Source: Alicyclobacillus sp. (GTDB taxonomy: Bacteria > Bacillota > Bacilli > Alicyclobacillales > Alicyclobacillaceae). From it: 34,312 nucleotides of DNA. Made by a program: the position numbers and the translations under genes. Positions 1 through 9,985 of this stretch are shown here, piece after piece (the first letter of the stretch is position 1; every line of letters begins with the position of its first letter). The DNA lies in contig JAILZF010000008.1 of assembly GCA_023512635.1 (NCBI GenBank), positions 1 through 34,312 of the forward strand, given 5' to 3'. The notes under the pieces were generated by a model that saw nothing but the letters and a program-made list of their open reading frames with translations, did no database searches and was not told the origin of the DNA.

Positions 1-1625
<1,625 letters not shown>

Positions 1626-1910
1626 TTACTTTTCAACGATGGCGAGGATGTCACTCTCACGCAGGATGAGCAGCTCCTCGTTGTTCACCTTAATCTCCGT
1701 GCCCGCATACTTAGAGTAGATCACGCGGTCACCGACCTTAACCTCCAGCTCCACGCGCTTGCCGTCCTCCAAGCGGCCCGGGCCAACCGCCACGACTTCC
1801 CCTTCCTGGGGTTTCTCCTTGGCCGTATCGGGCAGCACAATGCCGCTGGCAGTCTTTTCCTCCCGGTCCACCGGGCGTACCACGACGCGGTCAGCGAGCG
1901 GCTTTACCAT
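1626..1910 (-). CDS. groES: 10 kDa co-chaperonin GroES
   Basis: GroES is the heptameric lid of the GroEL chamber. The 94-residue product is the normal length, begins [13 protein letters not shown] and contains the mobile-loop region [18 protein letters not shown] and the conserved [15 protein letters not shown] sits 8 nt before the ATG. It is the first gene of the groESL operon. The CIRCE inverted repeat lies in the leader about 35 nt upstream, so HrcA repression is expected. Confidence 0.98.
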   Translation of the reverse strand: MVKPLADRVVVRPVDREEKTASGIVLPDTAKEKPQEGEVVAVGPGRLEDGKRVELEVKVGDRVIYSKYAGTEIKVNNEELLILRESDILAIVEK

Positions 1911-1944
1911 CTACAAACCCTCCTACGCAACCCATCCAGAGTTG

Positions 1945-1971
1945 TTAGCACTCAACTATTCCGAGTGCTAA
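1945..1971 (-). promoter_or_regulatory. CIRCE operator (HrcA binding site) of groESL
   Basis: Perfect 9-9-9 inverted repeat: TTAGCACTC, nine-base spacer, GAGTGCTAA. This matches the CIRCE consensus at every position. HrcA binds it and represses groESL until heat shock. A TATAAG box lies just upstream in the direction of transcription (1980-1985), with a poor TTGCAT candidate -35 at a 20-nt spacing, so the exact promoter is uncertain. The hrcA gene is not in the window. Confidence 0.97.
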
Positions 1972-2058
1972 CACCAACCCTTATATTAATCAACCTGGGG
2001 GTCTCATGCAAGCGTCTGCGCCCCCACGCAGCATCAGCGGCCGCTTCGCCGGGCAGCC

Positions 2059-2802
2059 TCAAGGGCGCGACGCGGCCGTATGCGCCGCCTGCTGTTGACG
2101 GCGTTGCACCAACAGCGACAGCCCAATGCTCAATTCGTATAAACAAATCATAGGGAGGACCACGCTTAAGTGCGAGATCAACTCCGGCGGGCTTATCAAC
2201 ACCCCCAATACCACGCTGACCAGGTAGGCATAACGCCGGTTGCGGCGCAGCCAGCGCGGGGTAAGGAGGCCCATACGAGTGAGGAACACCACCGCCAGCG
2301 GCAACTCGAAGATAAACCCGAACGGCAGGCACACGTTGGCCAAAAAGCTAAAGTAGCTGCCTGCCCGCAGCATCACCTGAAAGTTGGCCGCTGCCAGGTG
2401 TAAGAGGAAGTGCAAGAGCGTAGGAAAGATCACAAACCAAGCAAACAGCACGCCGAGCACAAACATCACGGCGGCCGCCGGCAACAGGCGCAACGCGTAC
2501 CGTTGTTCCACCGGCGTCAACCCAGGGGCCACAAACCGCCATAACTGATAAAGCGCAAAGGGCAGCGTCAAACCGACGGCAGCGACACCGCCGACAGACA
2601 GGTAAACACGCACCACCTCGCCAGGTGAGACCACCATCAGGGTATAGCCCGCCCGCGTCACGGGGCTCACGAGGTAGCGGTAGATGTGCGCCACCCAGCC
2701 CAGGCATCCCCCGAGCACCACCACAAACACCGCCAGGGTGTAGAGGATACGACGACGCAAGTCGGCCAGGTGCTCGACCCACGTCATGCGCTTGTCTGCC
2801 AT
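2059..2802 (-). CDS. tatC: Sec-independent protein translocase TatC
   Basis: TatC is the polytopic receptor of the twin-arginine translocase; it binds RR signal peptides in the membrane. From the chosen ATG (MADKRMTWVEHLADLRRR) the product is 247 aa, normal for the family, with the cytoplasmic HLADLRRRI motif, a periplasmic loop with SPGEVV, the LPFALYQLW..PGL segment and about six membrane helices. The ORF track starts 12 codons earlier at a GTG. I prefer the ATG because GGGGGT lies about 6 nt upstream and it gives the usual N-terminus. It lies 66 nt after tatA in the same direction, the tatA-tatC arrangement found next to groESL in Bacillus subtilis. Confidence 0.95.
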   Translation of the reverse strand: MADKRMTWVEHLADLRRRILYTLAVFVVVLGGCLGWVAHIYRYLVSPVTRAGYTLMVVSPGEVVRVYLSVGGVAAVGLTLPFALYQLWRFVAPGLTPVEQRYALRLLPAAAVMFVLGVLFAWFVIFPTLLHFLLHLAAANFQVMLRAGSYFSFLANVCLPFGFIFELPLAVVFLTRMGLLTPRWLRRNRRYAYLVSVVLGVLISPPELISHLSVVLPMICLYELSIGLSLLVQRRQQQAAHTAASRP

Positions 2803-2868
2803 GGCTGACCCCCGCTGTTCCCCATTTGCCTGCACCACCGCTGCCCTGGTCTATGCGTTTCTATCAAT

Positions 2869-3138
2869 TTACCGATCCGCTGCTTGCCCCTCAGGCCGTA
2901 CGTTTTCCTTGACCCCTTCTGCTTTCAGTTCAATCGGCTCCACCCGGGCAGCCGGCGCCGGTTCACCCTTGGCCGCCTCTGTCGCCTCCTCCGCCAATCC
3001 GCGGGTCGCTTCTTTAAACTCACGCAACGAGCGGCCGAACGCGCGGCCAATCTCCGGCAGCTTGCTCGGGCCAAACACCAACAGCAGCGCCACCAGAATC
3101 AGCACCAGTCCCGACCAGCCGATGTTCGCCAGCCCCAT
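2869..3138 (-). CDS. tatA: Sec-independent translocase TatA/E
   Basis: TatA oligomerises to form the translocation element of the Tat pathway. The 89-aa product has one N-terminal membrane helix ([19 protein letters not shown]), the hinge [14 protein letters not shown], an amphipathic helix with [11 protein letters not shown], and a charged, disordered tail. The ORF track extends 43 codons too far upstream. The true ATG is set by AGGAGG 7 nt before it and by alignment with the family. It starts 13 nt after mobB stops, so molybdenum cofactor genes and Tat genes appear to share a transcript. Confidence 0.96.
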   Translation of the reverse strand: MGLANIGWSGLVLILVALLLVFGPSKLPEIGRAFGRSLREFKEATRGLAEEATEAAKGEPAPAARVEPIELKAEGVKENVRPEGQAADR

Positions 3139-3151
3139 GCGGTTGCCTCCT

Positions 3152-3733
3152 TTACCGTGCGGGCTGCTGACCGCCGCCCGCGCCACTCCACCAGCCTGCG
3201 CGCTGCCCGTCACGGCATAAGCGCAAGACATCGTCCTCATCATACACTGGCCACTGCACCCTGGCAAGCCAACTCGCTCCCGCCGGGCCTACCCCTGCGA
3301 CCACCCGTGCCAAACCGGCCGTCTGCAGCCACGCCAGGTCGGTCGGCGTCCGCAGGACCGCCACCTTGGGCAGCGGTGACCGCTGAAACCCCTCCACCAC
3401 CACCAGGTCGGGCATGACCCCTAAGCTGCCCGCCCAGCTCGCAAGGCGCTGGCACAGGGCGACAGCATCATCCGCCGCCGCGTCGTCCGTCAACCGCCAG
3501 AGCGACTGGCCGCCGCCCGCCACCACCGTCCAGCACGCCCCCGCTGCAGCCAACCGGCGAGTATCGCTTGCGGGCTTTTCCCAGTCGTCCCCGTCAGCGG
3601 CATGCCCGTCGTGTTTAAGCGCCGCCACACGCCAGCCAAGCCGTCGCGCTGCGCGCACCAGCGCCGCGGCCACCTGCGTCTTGCCCGACCCTTGCCGCCC
3701 CACCACCGCCAACGCCCGAACCAACTCAGCCAT
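3152..3733 (-). CDS. mobB: Molybdopterin-guanine dinucleotide biosynthesis adaptor MobB
   Basis: MobB is a GTP-binding accessory factor that helps MobA attach GMP to molybdopterin. The 193-aa protein has a Walker A loop at residues 12-19 (GRQGSGKT), the family KHDGH motif near residue 40 and DLVVVEGFQ near residue 110. The ATG overlaps the last 8 nt of the upstream moeA-like gene, which suggests translational coupling. The C-terminus is Gly/Gln-rich and not conserved. Confidence 0.93.
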   Translation of the reverse strand: MAELVRALAVVGRQGSGKTQVAAALVRAARRLGWRVAALKHDGHAADGDDWEKPASDTRRLAAAGACWTVVAGGGQSLWRLTDDAAADDAVALCQRLASWAGSLGVMPDLVVVEGFQRSPLPKVAVLRTPTDLAWLQTAGLARVVAGVGPAGASWLARVQWPVYDEDDVLRLCRDGQRAGWWSGAGGGQQPAR

Positions 3734-4715
3734 TCAACCAACCACCCGCGCCAAGGCGAGCGATGTCGTCGCGCACCAGCCGCACGCCGGCCAAGACGCG
3801 CGGCAAAAGGATGTCAAACGATGTCACAGGGTCGTGCAACACCGCCCCGGGCAAGCCGAAGATGGCCGCCTCTCCGGCGTAGGCGAGCATCAGCATGGAA
3901 CCGGGTAGCATCGGCGTGCCGTAGGTGACCACCTCGTCCGCTGCCGCGCGAATCGCCCCTGGCGAACGGTCGTCTGGGTCGACCGACATACCCCCTGTCA
4001 CCAGCACCAGCGGCACGCCGTCTGCTAACGCAGCGCGGATGGCCGCCACAATCGCCGCGAGATCGTCCCCTGGGAAGTCTTGGCGCACCACGGTCACCCC
4101 GTAACGGGCGAGTTTCTCGCGTAACACCGGACCCGCCTTGTCGGCAATGCGGCCGCTTTGAATCTCGCTGCCCGTGGTGACCAGCGCCGCTTGCGCCATC
4201 CGGTACGGCAACACCTCCACCACCGGCCCGCCCGCCTGCGCAATCGCCACCGCCTGCTCCACCTTCGCAGCCTCAATCACCAGCGGGATGGGTCGAATCC
4301 CCGCCAGCGACAGCCCTTCATCCACGTGGCTCCAGGGCGTGCGCGTGGCCAGCGACAAGCCCTCAATACGGTTGATGGCAAACACCCGCTCCGTATCCAC
4401 ACGCAGCACCCCGCGCTGCGCCGCCTTCAACACCACCTTGCCTTCATGCGGTGCCGTGTACACCACCCCTGTACCGCCCAGCGCATGTGCCATACGCTGC
4501 GCCGCCTCGTCCTCGTGCAGTTCGTGATCTTCCAACTCTAACACGTAAATGTGGCGCTTGCCGATGTCCAGCAACAGCGGAATGTCCTCTGCCCGCACCA
4601 CGTGCCCCTTGGCGAACGCCCGGCCTTTAAACTGCCCCGGTACGATGCGTGTCAGGTCGTGCGCCAAAGTCATCCCCACCGCCTGCTCCACTGGCACCTC
4701 TCGCATCCTCGCCAT
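3726..4715 (-). CDS. MoeA/MogA-type molybdopterin-binding protein
   Basis: The 329-aa protein has a domain like the N-terminal part of MoeA (VEQAVGMTLAHDLTRIVPGQFKG) followed by a MoCF-type molybdopterin-binding domain with ALVTTGSEIQSG, a TGGMSVDPDD loop and GLPGAVLHDP. MoeA ligates molybdenum into molybdopterin; this protein is shorter than canonical MoeA (about 400 aa) and looks like the MoeA-related protein common in Bacillota, so catalytic equivalence is not certain. The start ATG (MARMREVPVEQ) has GGGAGGTG about 6 nt upstream; the track start at 4748 lacks an RBS. Its first 89 nt overlap the 3' end of mobA in another frame. Confidence 0.88.
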   Translation of the reverse strand: MARMREVPVEQAVGMTLAHDLTRIVPGQFKGRAFAKGHVVRAEDIPLLLDIGKRHIYVLELEDHELHEDEAAQRMAHALGGTGVVYTAPHEGKVVLKAAQRGVLRVDTERVFAINRIEGLSLATRTPWSHVDEGLSLAGIRPIPLVIEAAKVEQAVAIAQAGGPVVEVLPYRMAQAALVTTGSEIQSGRIADKAGPVLREKLARYGVTVVRQDFPGDDLAAIVAAIRAALADGVPLVLVTGGMSVDPDDRSPGAIRAAADEVVTYGTPMLPGSMLMLAYAGEAAIFGLPGAVLHDPVTSFDILLPRVLAGVRLVRDDIARLGAGGWLNG

Positions 4716-5394
4716 GATTGGCACCTCCCTCGTCTGTGCACCCCGCACACTCCCTTGCAGGTGCGCCCACTTCCGCCGCCGCAGCCAGCCACGCGGCGTA
4801 ATCGGCCGGCGTGTGCACCGGCCGCGTCCACCAATCCGGCCACCCCTCCGCCGCCACCGGCACCACCGGCAGCTTGTCCAGCGCCGTCAGCAAACGGGTC
4901 GAACCACTGGCCCGCGCAGCCATCCAGGCATCCCCGGCGGCTGGCCGGTACGCACCGAGCAGCGGCTGCAGGCGGCCCTCCCGTACCACCAGCGCCGCCT
5001 GCGCCGCTGGTGCCGCAGCCAGTGCCGCCAGACAGGTCCGCAACACCGGCGGTTGCACCCCCGGTAAGTCGCCCGCCAAGACGCACACGGCAGACCACGG
5101 ACCAGCAGCCCGGACCCCTGGCCAGGCGTCCGCCAGTGCCGCCAACGGCCCCGCCGTACGCTGGCGATCGCGGACGCAGACCAAACGCTCCGTACTGGCC
5201 GTTTGACTGCATCCGCCAGCCGCTGCGCCGTGGGGAGGCAACAACAAGAAGGTGCGCTCCGCCACGCGCTGTGCGACTGCCAACACGTGGTGCAGCACGC
5301 TCTCTCCCCCCTGCGGCAAGCGCGCCAGCGCCAGCTTGTCCTGGCCCATGCGGCGGCTGGCCCCGCCTGCTAACACGATGGCGCAACAGCGCAC
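4627..5394 (-). CDS. mobA: Molybdenum cofactor guanylyltransferase MobA
   Basis: MobA transfers GMP from GTP to molybdopterin to make MGD for DMSO-reductase-family enzymes. The N-terminal nucleotide-binding signature LAGGASRRMGQDKL is intact at residues 8-21, with GPLAALADA and the metal-binding LAGDLPG further on. The start is a GTG with GGAGGTGG about 5-6 nt upstream. At 255 aa it is longer than typical MobA (about 200 aa). The conserved part ends near VHTPADYAAWL, and the final roughly 40 residues (Gly/Asp-rich) run into the start of the moeA-like gene. It starts 25 nt inside the end of the upstream cyclo-ligase gene. Confidence 0.92.
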   Translation of the reverse strand: MRCCAIVLAGGASRRMGQDKLALARLPQGGESVLHHVLAVAQRVAERTFLLLPPHGAAAGGCSQTASTERLVCVRDRQRTAGPLAALADAWPGVRAAGPWSAVCVLAGDLPGVQPPVLRTCLAALAAAPAAQAALVVREGRLQPLLGAYRPAAGDAWMAARASGSTRLLTALDKLPVVPVAAEGWPDWWTRPVHTPADYAAWLAAAAEVGAPARECAGCTDEGGANHGEDARGASGAGGGDDFGARPDTHRTGAV

Positions 5395-6059
5395 GCCACC
5401 ACCTCCGCCTCCGTCACCAGCCAGTGCACCGGCTCGTCATGTCCAGCCACGGGCAGACACTCGGCAAGCTGACAGGCGAAACACATGCCAATTCGCCAGG
5501 CACGCACCGCTGGCTGGGCCAGCCAGCGGTCGTAGTAACCGCCGCCGTATCCCAAACGCAAGCCGGACCGTGTATACGCCAGTCCCGGCAAGACCACGGC
5601 AAACAACGTTGCCGCCGGCACCAAGCAGGCACCAGCGGCCGCATCCGGCTCCCAAATCCCGAAACGCCCCTGCCGCCACGGTGTGGCCGGCGTCGCTTCG
5701 TAAAACGCCAAGCTTCCGTCTGCACCCGCCACCGGGTACGCCACCCGCCATCCCTGGCCCGTCAGGACATCTGCCAGCGCGTGCGTATCCAATTCAGCTG
5801 AAAGCGCGCGGTACAAACCGACCACGGGCGTGGCGGTGCCCCCCGCCCGGCGGGACAAGCCAGCCGCCAGCCCCCGCTGCGCGTCCCCCGATGGTGTCTG
5901 TCCCGCCAGCCAGCGCAACAACGCCGCCGCACGGGCACACGCCACCGCCGCCTTGCTGGCCCGCTCATCGGCAGAGAGCGCGGCCCGGCGGGCCCGGAAT
6001 TGACGGCGCAAAGCTGCTTTGTCTGCGGACAGGTCCGCATCCGGAGCCGTCGGTGCCAC
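5370..6059 (-). CDS. 5-formyltetrahydrofolate cyclo-ligase
   Basis: This enzyme (MTHFS) uses ATP to convert 5-formyl-THF to 5,10-methenyl-THF and so recovers a folate storage form. It carries the diagnostic C-terminal signature GLRLGYGGGYYDR, the FGIWEP segment and an N-terminal KAALRRQFRARR substrate-binding stretch. I start it at a GTG (6059), where AGGAGG lies 8 nt upstream, giving 229 aa; the ORF track start at 6212 adds a non-homologous leader. It sits 13 nt after the PAP2 gene and overlaps mobA. Confidence 0.93.
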   Translation of the reverse strand: MAPTAPDADLSADKAALRRQFRARRAALSADERASKAAVACARAAALLRWLAGQTPSGDAQRGLAAGLSRRAGGTATPVVGLYRALSAELDTHALADVLTGQGWRVAYPVAGADGSLAFYEATPATPWRQGRFGIWEPDAAAGACLVPAATLFAVVLPGLAYTRSGLRLGYGGGYYDRWLAQPAVRAWRIGMCFACQLAECLPVAGHDEPVHWLVTEAEVVACAVAPSC

Positions 6060-6072
6060 GTGGACAGCCTCC

Positions 6073-7011
6073 TCACTCCGGCCGGCGCTGGTAGAGACCG
6101 CACTGTACAAACACCCACGGTGCCACCAACACAGTCCAGACCCCGAGCAGGGCGTACTGAACAGCAGACAGCCAAGGCCAGGCCGGCCATTTGATACCAT
6201 ATTGTAACGCAATCAGACCGCCCGTGCCGATGACCGCCGCACACACCCGCTTCCACCAAACGGGATCGAGTTCGGCGCGCAGCCAGCGTCCCTCGGCCAG
6301 CACCGCCAACCCGAGGCCGAGCAGCAAGCCGGCGTATTTCAGCGAGTCGGGCCCCGTATGCAACACCAACAGCAAGACCGGCAGCCCGACGGCCGCCAGA
6401 GCCTGCACGGCCGGCGAACGCGCTGCGGCCCGCGCCTGCCAGCGCTCGCCTAGCGTCCAGCCAGCCAGCGCAAACAGCAGGCCTAAGCCCCAGCCCACCA
6501 ACACATCCAGCGGCCAGTGCACCCCCAGATACAACCGCGACCAGCCGATGGCCACCACCAGCAGCATCGCCGCCATCCACAGCCAACGCCGCTGCGCCCA
6601 GCGGCACACCATCAGCCAGAACGTCATCGGACCCTGCGCGTGGCCGCTCGGCAGGGCATATCCGCTGGCGGTGGCCACCGCTTTCGAGACAATGCCCGGA
6701 ATGCCGATGGGCCGCAACACTTGCAACCAGTCTTTCAACCAGGCGTTGGTGTACATAGAGTATAAAAACACGTACGCCAAGCGCAGGCCAATACGCTTGC
6801 TGACCGACCAAAAGAGAATGGGTAAGACCAGCGTATAAAACCCTTCCAATCCGAACCACGTCAACCCCGTAGCCACACGGTCCAACCCAGGTGACGCCAT
6901 CGACTGCAGCCAGCGAATCACTTCATACTGCCAAACGTACCCGTCTGGCATAGGAAAATCCGGCGCAAGCGTCTGCAACCCCACCGCCCCCCTTGCCCAT
7001 CGCTCGTGCAC
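6073..7011 (-). CDS. PAP2-family integral membrane phosphatase
   Basis: A membrane phosphatase of the PAP2 superfamily with the three active-site motifs in order: KDWLQVLRP (motif 1), YALPSGHAQ (motif 2) and SRLYLGVHWPLDV (motif 3 with catalytic His). Long family members have a further set of C-terminal helices, as here (about eight helices over 312 aa). The substrate is a lipid phosphate, possibly undecaprenyl pyrophosphate or phosphatidate; the sequence does not say which. The start is uncertain: the track GTG has no good RBS, and internal GTG/TTG codons after an AAGGGGGG tract, or the ATG of MPDGYVW, are alternatives. Confidence 0.9.
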   Translation of the reverse strand: MHERWARGAVGLQTLAPDFPMPDGYVWQYEVIRWLQSMASPGLDRVATGLTWFGLEGFYTLVLPILFWSVSKRIGLRLAYVFLYSMYTNAWLKDWLQVLRPIGIPGIVSKAVATASGYALPSGHAQGPMTFWLMVCRWAQRRWLWMAAMLLVVAIGWSRLYLGVHWPLDVLVGWGLGLLFALAGWTLGERWQARAAARSPAVQALAAVGLPVLLLVLHTGPDSLKYAGLLLGLGLAVLAEGRWLRAELDPVWWKRVCAAVIGTGGLIALQYGIKWPAWPWLSAVQYALLGVWTVLVAPWVFVQCGLYQRRPE

Positions 7012-7166
7012 GCAGTGACAGGTCTGTAACCTGCTGCTGGTGCATGCGGAACCTTCTGTACAATCTATGAGACAAGGGTGACAGGCATGCTAAGGCGGTC
7101 CAGCAGCGTCCCCCCAAAAGGACGCCTAAGGGTCGCCCCGGCATACGAGGGGTCCGTTACGCCTCC

Positions 7167-8201
7167 TTACCTTATGGAAGGCATCTCCGCGATGCCCTGC
7201 CAGTCTGCCAGGGTCAAGGTAGCGTGGGCGTTTAGTGCCAATCCGTCACAGCGGCCGCTCGCCAGCAGCCGGCACCCGGCTGCGGCCACCATGGCTGCGT
7301 TGTCGGTGCACAGCGCAGGCGGCGGAAAGACCACCTGAAAACCGTCCGCTGCCGCCCGCTCAGCCAACGCTTGGCGCAAGCCGCGGTTTGCGGCCACACC
7401 TCCCGCCACCACCAAGGTTGAACGGCCGGTGGCTTGGACCGCACGCGCCGCCTTGTCCACCAACACGTCCACCACCGCCTGTTGGAAACTGGCGCACACG
7501 TCTGCCACGCTCACCGCTTCCCCACGTTGCCGCGCCCGCGCCAACTCGTTCGCCACAGCCGTCTTCAAGCCGCTGAACGAAAAGTCAAACCCTTCCCCGT
7601 ACAAGGAGCGCGGCCACGCGTAAGCCGCTGGATTGCCCCCTGCCGCTTGCGCGTCCACCTTGGGACCACCCGGGTACGCCAAGCCGAGCAGCCGCGCTAC
7701 TTTGTCGTACGCCTCACCGGCCGCGTCGTCCAACGTGCCGCCCAATCGCCGGAAGTGGAACGGTGCGGTCACGTCAAGCAACTCCGTGTGGCCCCCCGAC
7801 ACCACCAGCGCCAGCAGCGGCGGCGCCAACTCAGTCCCCAAAAAGGCAGCCGCGACGTGGCTGGCAATGTGGTGCACGCCCACCAGGGGCAACCCGGTTG
7901 CTAAGGCCAAACCCTTGGCCGCTGACAGGCCCACGAGCAACGCCCCTAACAGTCCAGGACCACAGGTCACGGCAATCCCGTCCAAGTCTTGCCAGTCCAC
8001 GCGTGCCTCCGCTAAGGCTTGGGCAATCACCTCGGTCACCATCTGGGCGTGACGGCGTGACGCCACCTCTGGCACAACGCCGCCAAAACGGGCGTGCACC
8101 GCCACCTGCGAGGCAATCACCTGACTGAGCAGGACTCGCCCGTCCGCCACCACAGCGGCTGCGGTCTCGTCACAACTGGTCTCAATGCCCAGCACCTTCA
8201 C
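7167..8201 (-). CDS. tsaD: tRNA N6-threonylcarbamoyladenosine transferase TsaD
   Basis: TsaD, with TsaB and TsaE, transfers threonylcarbamoyl from TC-AMP to A37 of ANN-decoding tRNAs. It starts VKVLGIETSCDETAAA and carries the metal-binding GVHHIASH motif, VVSGGHTEL, and the C-terminal GGVAANRGLR and CTDNAAMVA. The start is a GTG with GGGGAG upstream. It gives 344 aa, the normal length; the track start at 8408 is a 69-codon over-extension. It overlaps the rimI stop by 4 nt (GTGA), a coupled arrangement. Confidence 0.97.
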   Translation of the reverse strand: MKVLGIETSCDETAAAVVADGRVLLSQVIASQVAVHARFGGVVPEVASRRHAQMVTEVIAQALAEARVDWQDLDGIAVTCGPGLLGALLVGLSAAKGLALATGLPLVGVHHIASHVAAAFLGTELAPPLLALVVSGGHTELLDVTAPFHFRRLGGTLDDAAGEAYDKVARLLGLAYPGGPKVDAQAAGGNPAAYAWPRSLYGEGFDFSFSGLKTAVANELARARQRGEAVSVADVCASFQQAVVDVLVDKAARAVQATGRSTLVVAGGVAANRGLRQALAERAAADGFQVVFPPPALCTDNAAMVAAAGCRLLASGRCDGLALNAHATLTLADWQGIAEMPSIR

Positions 8202-8716
8202 CGTGCACTCCCCCCTGGCTGGTGCGTAGCCGGGGGCGCCGACGGCGGCAAGTCGGCCCACATAATCAACGCGTCCTCCCGGTTGTCCGTGTAGTAACCC
8301 TTGCGAATACCTACCCCTGCAAAGCCGAGCTTGCGGTACAGGTTTTGCGCCACCGCGTTGGATACTCGGACCTCCAGGGTCATCCGGGCCGCACCGTGCG
8401 CCACGCACAGCGCCATCAAGTGGCGCAGCAGCGTCTCACCCAGGTGGCGGCCGCGAAACTCCGGATCGACCGCGATATTGGTGACATGGCCTTCATCCAA
8501 AATCAGCCATACCCCTGCGTAGCCAATCACGCGGTTGTGATACTCAGCCACCACGTAGCGGGCAAACTGGTTTTCCACCAGCTCCGTGACAAACGCTTGG
8601 CGCGACCACGGCGCACTAAAGCTGCGCCGCTCCACCTGCAACACCTGGTCGAGGTCGCGCAGCTGCATCGGTCGCAGCACCAGCGCAGCCGGGTCCCAGG
8701 CCTCAACCATGGCCAC
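8198..8716 (-). CDS. rimI: Ribosomal-protein-alanine N-acetyltransferase RimI
   Basis: A GNAT-fold acetyltransferase that acetylates the N-terminal Ala of ribosomal protein S18. The acetyl-CoA pyrophosphate-binding loop RGRHLGETLL follows the typical VTNIAVDPEFRG, and the C-terminal half has NAVAQNLYRKLGF. I choose the GTG at 8716 because AGGAGG lies 8 nt upstream (172 aa); the ATG two codons later is 14 nt from it. It is sandwiched between tsaB and tsaD with short overlaps, the standard Bacillota order. Confidence 0.94.
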   Translation of the reverse strand: MAMVEAWDPAALVLRPMQLRDLDQVLQVERRSFSAPWSRQAFVTELVENQFARYVVAEYHNRVIGYAGVWLILDEGHVTNIAVDPEFRGRHLGETLLRHLMALCVAHGAARMTLEVRVSNAVAQNLYRKLGFAGVGIRKGYYTDNREDALIMWADLPPSAPPATHQPGGSAR

Positions 8717-9443
8717 CGCTGTCCCCTCCTGTCTCTGCCTGGCGTGCTGCCCACTGCGCCTCGGCCTGCACCGGCAGCGCATACTCGGGGACCAGTTGGT
8801 GCACAGCCCTGCCGGTCAACTCGGGAACCCCGGGCTGCCTGGCCAGCCGCAACAACGCCGGACCCAGTCCGGCTGCCACCGCTTCCAAGGGCCAGCACTC
8901 ACCCTCAGCCCCCGCCAACAGTCCGACCTGCTCGCCCGTCAAATCGTGCACCCAGCAGACCTCTTCCGTCAAGGCTGCAGCCGCTGTGACCCACTCCGCG
9001 AGGGGACGGACGGCCGCCGGCCAGACCATTTCCCAGCCCTCACCGCGCTTGCGGTACAAAGCGCCAAACGCCCGCTCGCGGCGGGCGTACAGCAACGGCA
9101 AGACGCAACGAGGGCGCAACGCTGGCGCCGGCAGCGCCGCCTCCGCCAGCGCCCACAGCGTAGACACCGGCCGCAGCGGAACATTGAGGGCAAACGCCAG
9201 GGCCTTGGCAGTCGTCACCCCCAGCCGCACGCCAGTGTACGATCCCGGTCCGACCCCGGCCACGACGGCCTCCACGTCCTTGGCCGAAATCCCCGCTACG
9301 CGCAGCAGGTTGGCCAGCGCCGGCTGCAACCAGCGTGAATGTCCGCGCGGGACCGACAACGCCGCGCTCGCCAATGGCACCTCGTCATGGCCCAGCGCCA
9401 CGGCCAGTGTGCGCGTTGCGGTGTCCATGGCTAGAACAACCAT
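8703..9443 (-). CDS. tsaB: tRNA threonylcarbamoyladenosine biosynthesis protein TsaB
   Basis: TsaB is the non-catalytic ASKHA-fold partner that dimerises with TsaD. The protein begins MVVLAMDTATRTLAVAL and has the signature GVGPGSYTGVRLG near residue 70; TsaB lacks the TsaD metal-binding histidines, as expected. The length is 246 aa. The ATG at 9443 lies just inside the end of tsaE (stop at 9431). A weak GGGTGAAG RBS precedes it, and the ATG five codons later is an alternative. Confidence 0.95.
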   Translation of the reverse strand: MVVLAMDTATRTLAVALGHDEVPLASAALSVPRGHSRWLQPALANLLRVAGISAKDVEAVVAGVGPGSYTGVRLGVTTAKALAFALNVPLRPVSTLWALAEAALPAPALRPRCVLPLLYARRERAFGALYRKRGEGWEMVWPAAVRPLAEWVTAAAALTEEVCWVHDLTGEQVGLLAGAEGECWPLEAVAAGLGPALLRLARQPGVPELTGRAVHQLVPEYALPVQAEAQWAARQAETGGDSGGHG

Positions 9444-9937
9444 CGCTTCACCCACTCGTCCAGTCGCTGCTTGCTGCGCTTGCCCGTCGCCCGACAACGC
9501 AACTCACGCTCGTCGAGGCGCGGCAACGGTGCCCGCACCAGCTCAATCGCCAGGGCATCCAACCCAGCGGCCGCCACGCCCGGCCACTCCACCAACAGCA
9601 CCGCGTCGCTCTCCAGCTCGTCTTCCCAGCCAATTTCCGCCAACAGTTCAGCGAGCGGCCGGCCGCTGCGCGCCGCCTCGTCGTGCAGGCGGTAGAGGTC
9701 GGCGTGCACGAGACGTACGCGGCCGCTGTACTCGGCCGCCAGCGTGAACGTCGGGCTGGTCAGGGGTTGGCCAATACCAACCCCTGTCGCCACCCCTTGA
9801 CTAAAGGTGGTCTTGCCAGCGCCCACGTCACCGGTCAACAGCACCACATCACCCGGTTGCAACAACTCCCCCAGTTTCTGACCTACCCGCCGCGTCTGCT
9901 CCGGGCTTTGGGTACGAATGCTGACACTGTCGACCAT
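9431..9937 (-). CDS. tsaE: tRNA threonylcarbamoyladenosine biosynthesis ATPase TsaE
   Basis: TsaE is the P-loop ATPase that resets the TsaBD complex after each t6A cycle. The Walker A loop GDVGAGKTT is at residues 36-44, followed by the switch region TSPTFTLAAEY and the conserved LVHADLYRL and LVEWPG. The chosen ATG (MVDSVSIRTQSPEQT) has GGAGGTG 5 nt upstream; the product is 168 aa. It is 48 nt downstream of thiL. Confidence 0.95.
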   Translation of the reverse strand: MVDSVSIRTQSPEQTRRVGQKLGELLQPGDVVLLTGDVGAGKTTFSQGVATGVGIGQPLTSPTFTLAAEYSGRVRLVHADLYRLHDEAARSGRPLAELLAEIGWEDELESDAVLLVEWPGVAAAGLDALAIELVRAPLPRLDERELRCRATGKRSKQRLDEWVKRWLF

Positions 9938-9985
9938 CTTCCCACCTCCACAACCAGGCTGTCGCACCGGCCCAGCCAACAGGCG

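Noticed and set aside
1980-2011. Full -35/-10 promoter for groES
   Set aside because: TATAAG is a fair -10 but the nearest TTG-type -35 is 20 nt away, so it is mentioned only within the CIRCE entry.
4551-5801. 416-aa plus-strand ORF
   Set aside because: Pro/Arg-rich antisense shadow of mobA and the cyclo-ligase gene, produced by high GC.
6923-7144. 73-aa minus-strand ORF upstream of the PAP2 gene
   Set aside because: Overlaps the PAP2 N-terminus in another frame, no RBS, no recognisable domain; the 7012-7166 spacer otherwise shows nothing clear.
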